A DNA stretch of 64,000 bases from Ostrinia nubilalis. Taxonomy: Eukaryota; Arthropoda; Insecta; Lepidoptera; Crambidae. Below the pieces are notes generated by a model. That model ran no database searches and was not told where the DNA came from. It was given only the letters and a program-made list of their open reading frames with translations. The DNA lies in assembly GCF_963855985.1 (NCBI RefSeq), contig NC_087112.1:8372501-8436500 (forward strand), written 5' to 3'. The translations under genes were made by a program, and so were the position numbers. Every line of letters begins with the position of its first letter. Positions within the stretch are counted from its first letter, which is position 1. Positions 62,123 through 64,000 of this stretch are shown piece by piece.

Positions 62123-62366
62123 TCGTACGTTCCAGTCAAATGACGTCCACAGCTGGAAAAAGGTCTCCCCCAAGGTTTTCCACAATGAACGGTCCTGCGC
62201 TGTCCGCATCCAGGCTCTTCCCGCGACCTTCACCAGATCGTCGGTCCACCTAGTAGGAGGCCTGCCCACGCTACGTCTTCCAGCCCGTGGTCGCCACTCC
62301 AGAACTTTCCTGCCCCAACGGCCATCGTCTCTACGAGCTATGTGCTATGTGTGTGAGCTATGTATG
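62123..62366 (-). mobile_element. RTE-A insertion with 16-bp TSD
   Basis: Exact TSD ATAAAAATTATAACGT at 62107-62122 and 62367-62382. The minus strand includes AGACGATGGCCGTTGGGGCA, GACCACGGGCTGGAAGACGT, GGTGGACCGACGATCTGGTG and the CAGCTGTGGACGTCATTTGA end. The longest RTE-A piece with the longest TSD; 5'-truncated. Confidence 0.9.
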
Positions 62367-62741
62367 ATAAAAATTATAACGTACTGAAAAATGGCCATCA
62401 TCATTACACCTTTAGAGAATCAATAGACAAATCGGTCCAGATTTGGCTTCATTAATCAAAATCACAAAGTCCATGTTACAATCACATGTCATTAGGTTCA
62501 TTTGATAAATTAACTGTTTCTCGACAGCACGTCAGGTTGTACATTTGTGTTGCGAAATGAAACCTATTACCAGTAAATAAGATATACAATGTCAAGCTTG
62601 ACATGCCGTCTGTTACTCGAGCGACGACTTTGACAAGTTAGTTGTTATATTAATGAGAGATTATTCAGGTCATAGTTATGGTATGAAGTTATAAAGAGCA
62701 TTGGTCAGTATTGGCTAATAGACTCCAATAATTATCTAGAC

Positions 62742-62930
62742 CAGGGTTTCCCAAACTATGGGTTGCGACCCAGTGGTGGGTCGCGAGCGAACATTGAGTG
62801 GGCCCTGTCTGTAGAACGACACACTACCGATCCAACCGCTGGGCAGCGGGCGAAATTTCCTATAGGTGGGTCCCGAGTTTGGGAACTTGTATTATATGAG
62901 TCGTAGCCCAGACAACTTCGGAAACCACTG
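62742..62930. mobile_element. hAT MITE with 8-bp TSD
   Basis: CAGGGTTTCCCAAACTATGG at the left and the reverse of GGAAACCACTG at the right (CAGTGGTTTCC). Exact ATCTAGAC at 62734-62741 and 62931-62938. GGGTTGCGACCCAGTGGTGG and GTGGGTCCCGAGTTTGGGAA are subterminal. 189 bp, non-coding. Confidence 0.9.
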
Positions 62931-62943
62931 ATCTAGACTATTG

Positions 62944-62993
62944 TTGTTGTGTATTGCTGTTGGTGTACCTTTATCAACAAATAAATAAATAAA
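62944..62993 (+). mobile_element. Retroelement 3' tail
   Basis: GTATTGCTGTTGGTGTACCT, TTATCAACAAATAAATAAAT; like 37038. Confidence 0.45.
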
Positions 62994-63000
62994 GCCGAAC

Positions 63001-63216
63001 AGTTTGTTTGTTTGAACGCGCTAATCTCAGGAAGTAATGGTCCGATTTGAAAAAATAGTTTTGTGTTGGATAGCCCATTTATCGAGGAAAGCTTTAGGCT
63101 ATATAACATCACCCTACAGCCAATAGGGGCGGAGCAGTAAAGAAAAATGTTGCAGAAACGGGAAATTTTTCAATTATTTAAACATTTTCAAGCGTACGAA
63201 GTCGCGGGCACAGCTA
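63001..63216 (+). mobile_element. Third Helitron-like type, near complete
   Basis: GTTTGTTTGTTTGAACGCGC, AATGGTCCGATTTG, GGATAGCCCATTTATCGAGG, GCCAATAGGGGCGGAGCAGT, then GCGTACGAAGTCGCGGGCAC and AGCTAG/T. The hairpin and CTAG end are Helitron-like; the 5' end is approximate. Confidence 0.65.
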
Positions 63217-63530
63217 GTATAGAAATACATAGCAAACTCATTCCAACATTATAATATTTTACCGTTAATCTGATCTTTTATTACTACTAGTACCAATACT
63301 GCTTGTATTCCAATGAATCCTCAATCATGTATTCTAAGTTAATGCATTTGTATTGTATTTGTATGTATTTTGAATTCACGCTGCGTCGTGAGTGGTCTTC
63401 TTAACATTACTCACTGCAATAAACGTTTGGAGTAGTGATGTTAGTAGTTTGAAATATCGATAGTTTGAATTATCGATAGGTGGTTCACAGCGTAATACAC
63501 TTGAAAATTTCAACGAGTCTACCCTATATC

Positions 63531-63600
63531 TGCGTTGGTAGTTTAGTGGTTAGGGCATTCGCCTGGCAAACGAAGGTCGTAGTTTCATCTGAGGTAATAG
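63531..63600 (+). repeat. tRNA-like SINE head
   Basis: GTTGGTAGTTTAGTGGTTAG is a good A-box region. TTCGCCTGGCAAACGAA would give an anticodon arm with GGC (Ala-like), but the B-box is degraded (GTAGTTTCATC) and no acceptor stem closes. Confidence 0.5.
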
Positions 63601-64000
63601 ATTTAAAATGAGCTGTTATTCAAAAGCTATCATTTTATGCAGAAAGTCAATCTTGTTGAAATTAAAACACACCCTTCTTGTACAAAAAACTGCGTCACCA
63701 TTATGGTTAAGATAGACCAGCAATATTATTTAAAAACTCTCTTTATGTTTCGCCGAATCTGATTTAATTTTAGACTAAATAAAACATCCTATAAAATTTG
63801 AAAATTAGTCTTCTACGCATGCAAGTCTTGCTTCGATGCTAAAGATTAGATGAATTTATTTATCGACATTATTTTAAGGACATATCTATCTACGTCACTA
63901 CAACCAGGATTGTGTGCAATCCGAAAGGCATGACGTCATTACGCGTTCTTATCATCAAACTGCATTCTGCCTCGCCCATACAGTGCAACAAGCGGTGATA

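Noticed and set aside
63531..63600. tRNA-Ala-like anticodon arm
   Set aside because: B-box degraded and no acceptor stem; a SINE head is simpler.

Overview
This window looks like AT-rich, repeat-packed intergenic or intronic DNA from a moth or butterfly (Lepidoptera; species not determinable). The main reason is the repeat repertoire: AT-inserting Helitrons that end in CTAG and contain a GCGGGCGAAGCCGCGGGC-type hairpin, LINE 3' ends carrying (ATG)n, (AAG)n or A-rich tails, tRNA-derived SINE heads with A- and B-box motifs, and many fold-back MITEs. Family assignments rest on recognised sequence, conserved protein tails and target-site duplications (TSDs) read directly. Clade names are from memory and were not searched.

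I found no convincing host gene, rRNA, functional tRNA, CRISPR array or bacterial-type operon. No frame holds an intact transposase or reverse transcriptase; the longest open frames are under 140 codons and most lie in transposon relics. The best remaining coding candidates are weak: one frame at 23974-24360 broken by a single TGA, two neighbouring ATG-initiated frames at 12283-13059, and a possible first exon ending at a good splice donor (34418-34457).

Repeat family labels used below. RTE-A: LINE ending in CAGCAGTGGACGTCATT(T/C)GGCTGA. RTE-B: LINE ending in TTCAGCAGTGGACGTCCT plus (ATG)n. LINE-D: LINE ending in GCGGAGTTTTGGGC plus (AAG)n. LINE-E: ends in GGTCGTGCTCCTGCA plus (ATG)n. LINE-J: 3' tail with GACTGCATCTCACTTAACAC. 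LINE-P: 3' tail with CTCAGCACTGGCCCATTTA. LINE-K: tail with TTGAGGATTCCGGGTGAAG. rep-S: unit with CCACCGCTGCAACTCCTG. Hel-1 and Hel-2: Helitron families. MITE-T: TA-flanked, CAGGGTGTTAGG ends. MITE-M: TNA-flanked, TGCCCGTTTTCACC ends. MITE-G: CCCGTATTCACAAAC ends. rep-F: GGCAATCCAGTTTTGC unit.

Layout. 0-8.7 kb: SINE, Helitron and LINE relics, a CpG-rich 47-bp duplication and a G-quadruplex motif. 8.77-11.22 kb: a 2.45-kb hAT-type element with an 8-bp TSD, itself carrying a LINE with its own TSD and a Helitron. 11-18 kb: sparse, with fold-backs and SINEs. 18-23 kb: dense LINE-K, RTE, Helitron and MITE cluster. 23-34 kb: LINE tails, tandem duplications and RTE insertions. 34.7-37 kb: the longest repeat-poor stretch. 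37-39 kb: MITE-T and a nested MITE-in-MITE-plus-LINE stack. 40-51 kb: Helitrons, LINE insertions and three long fold-backs. 51-64 kb: the densest repeat mosaic, including three MITE-M copies within 1.8 kb and a hAT MITE with a perfect 8-bp TSD.

The elements do not form a pathway. What the window records is repeated, nested insertion by LINEs, Helitrons and four kinds of cut-and-paste elements, with many junctions still readable.
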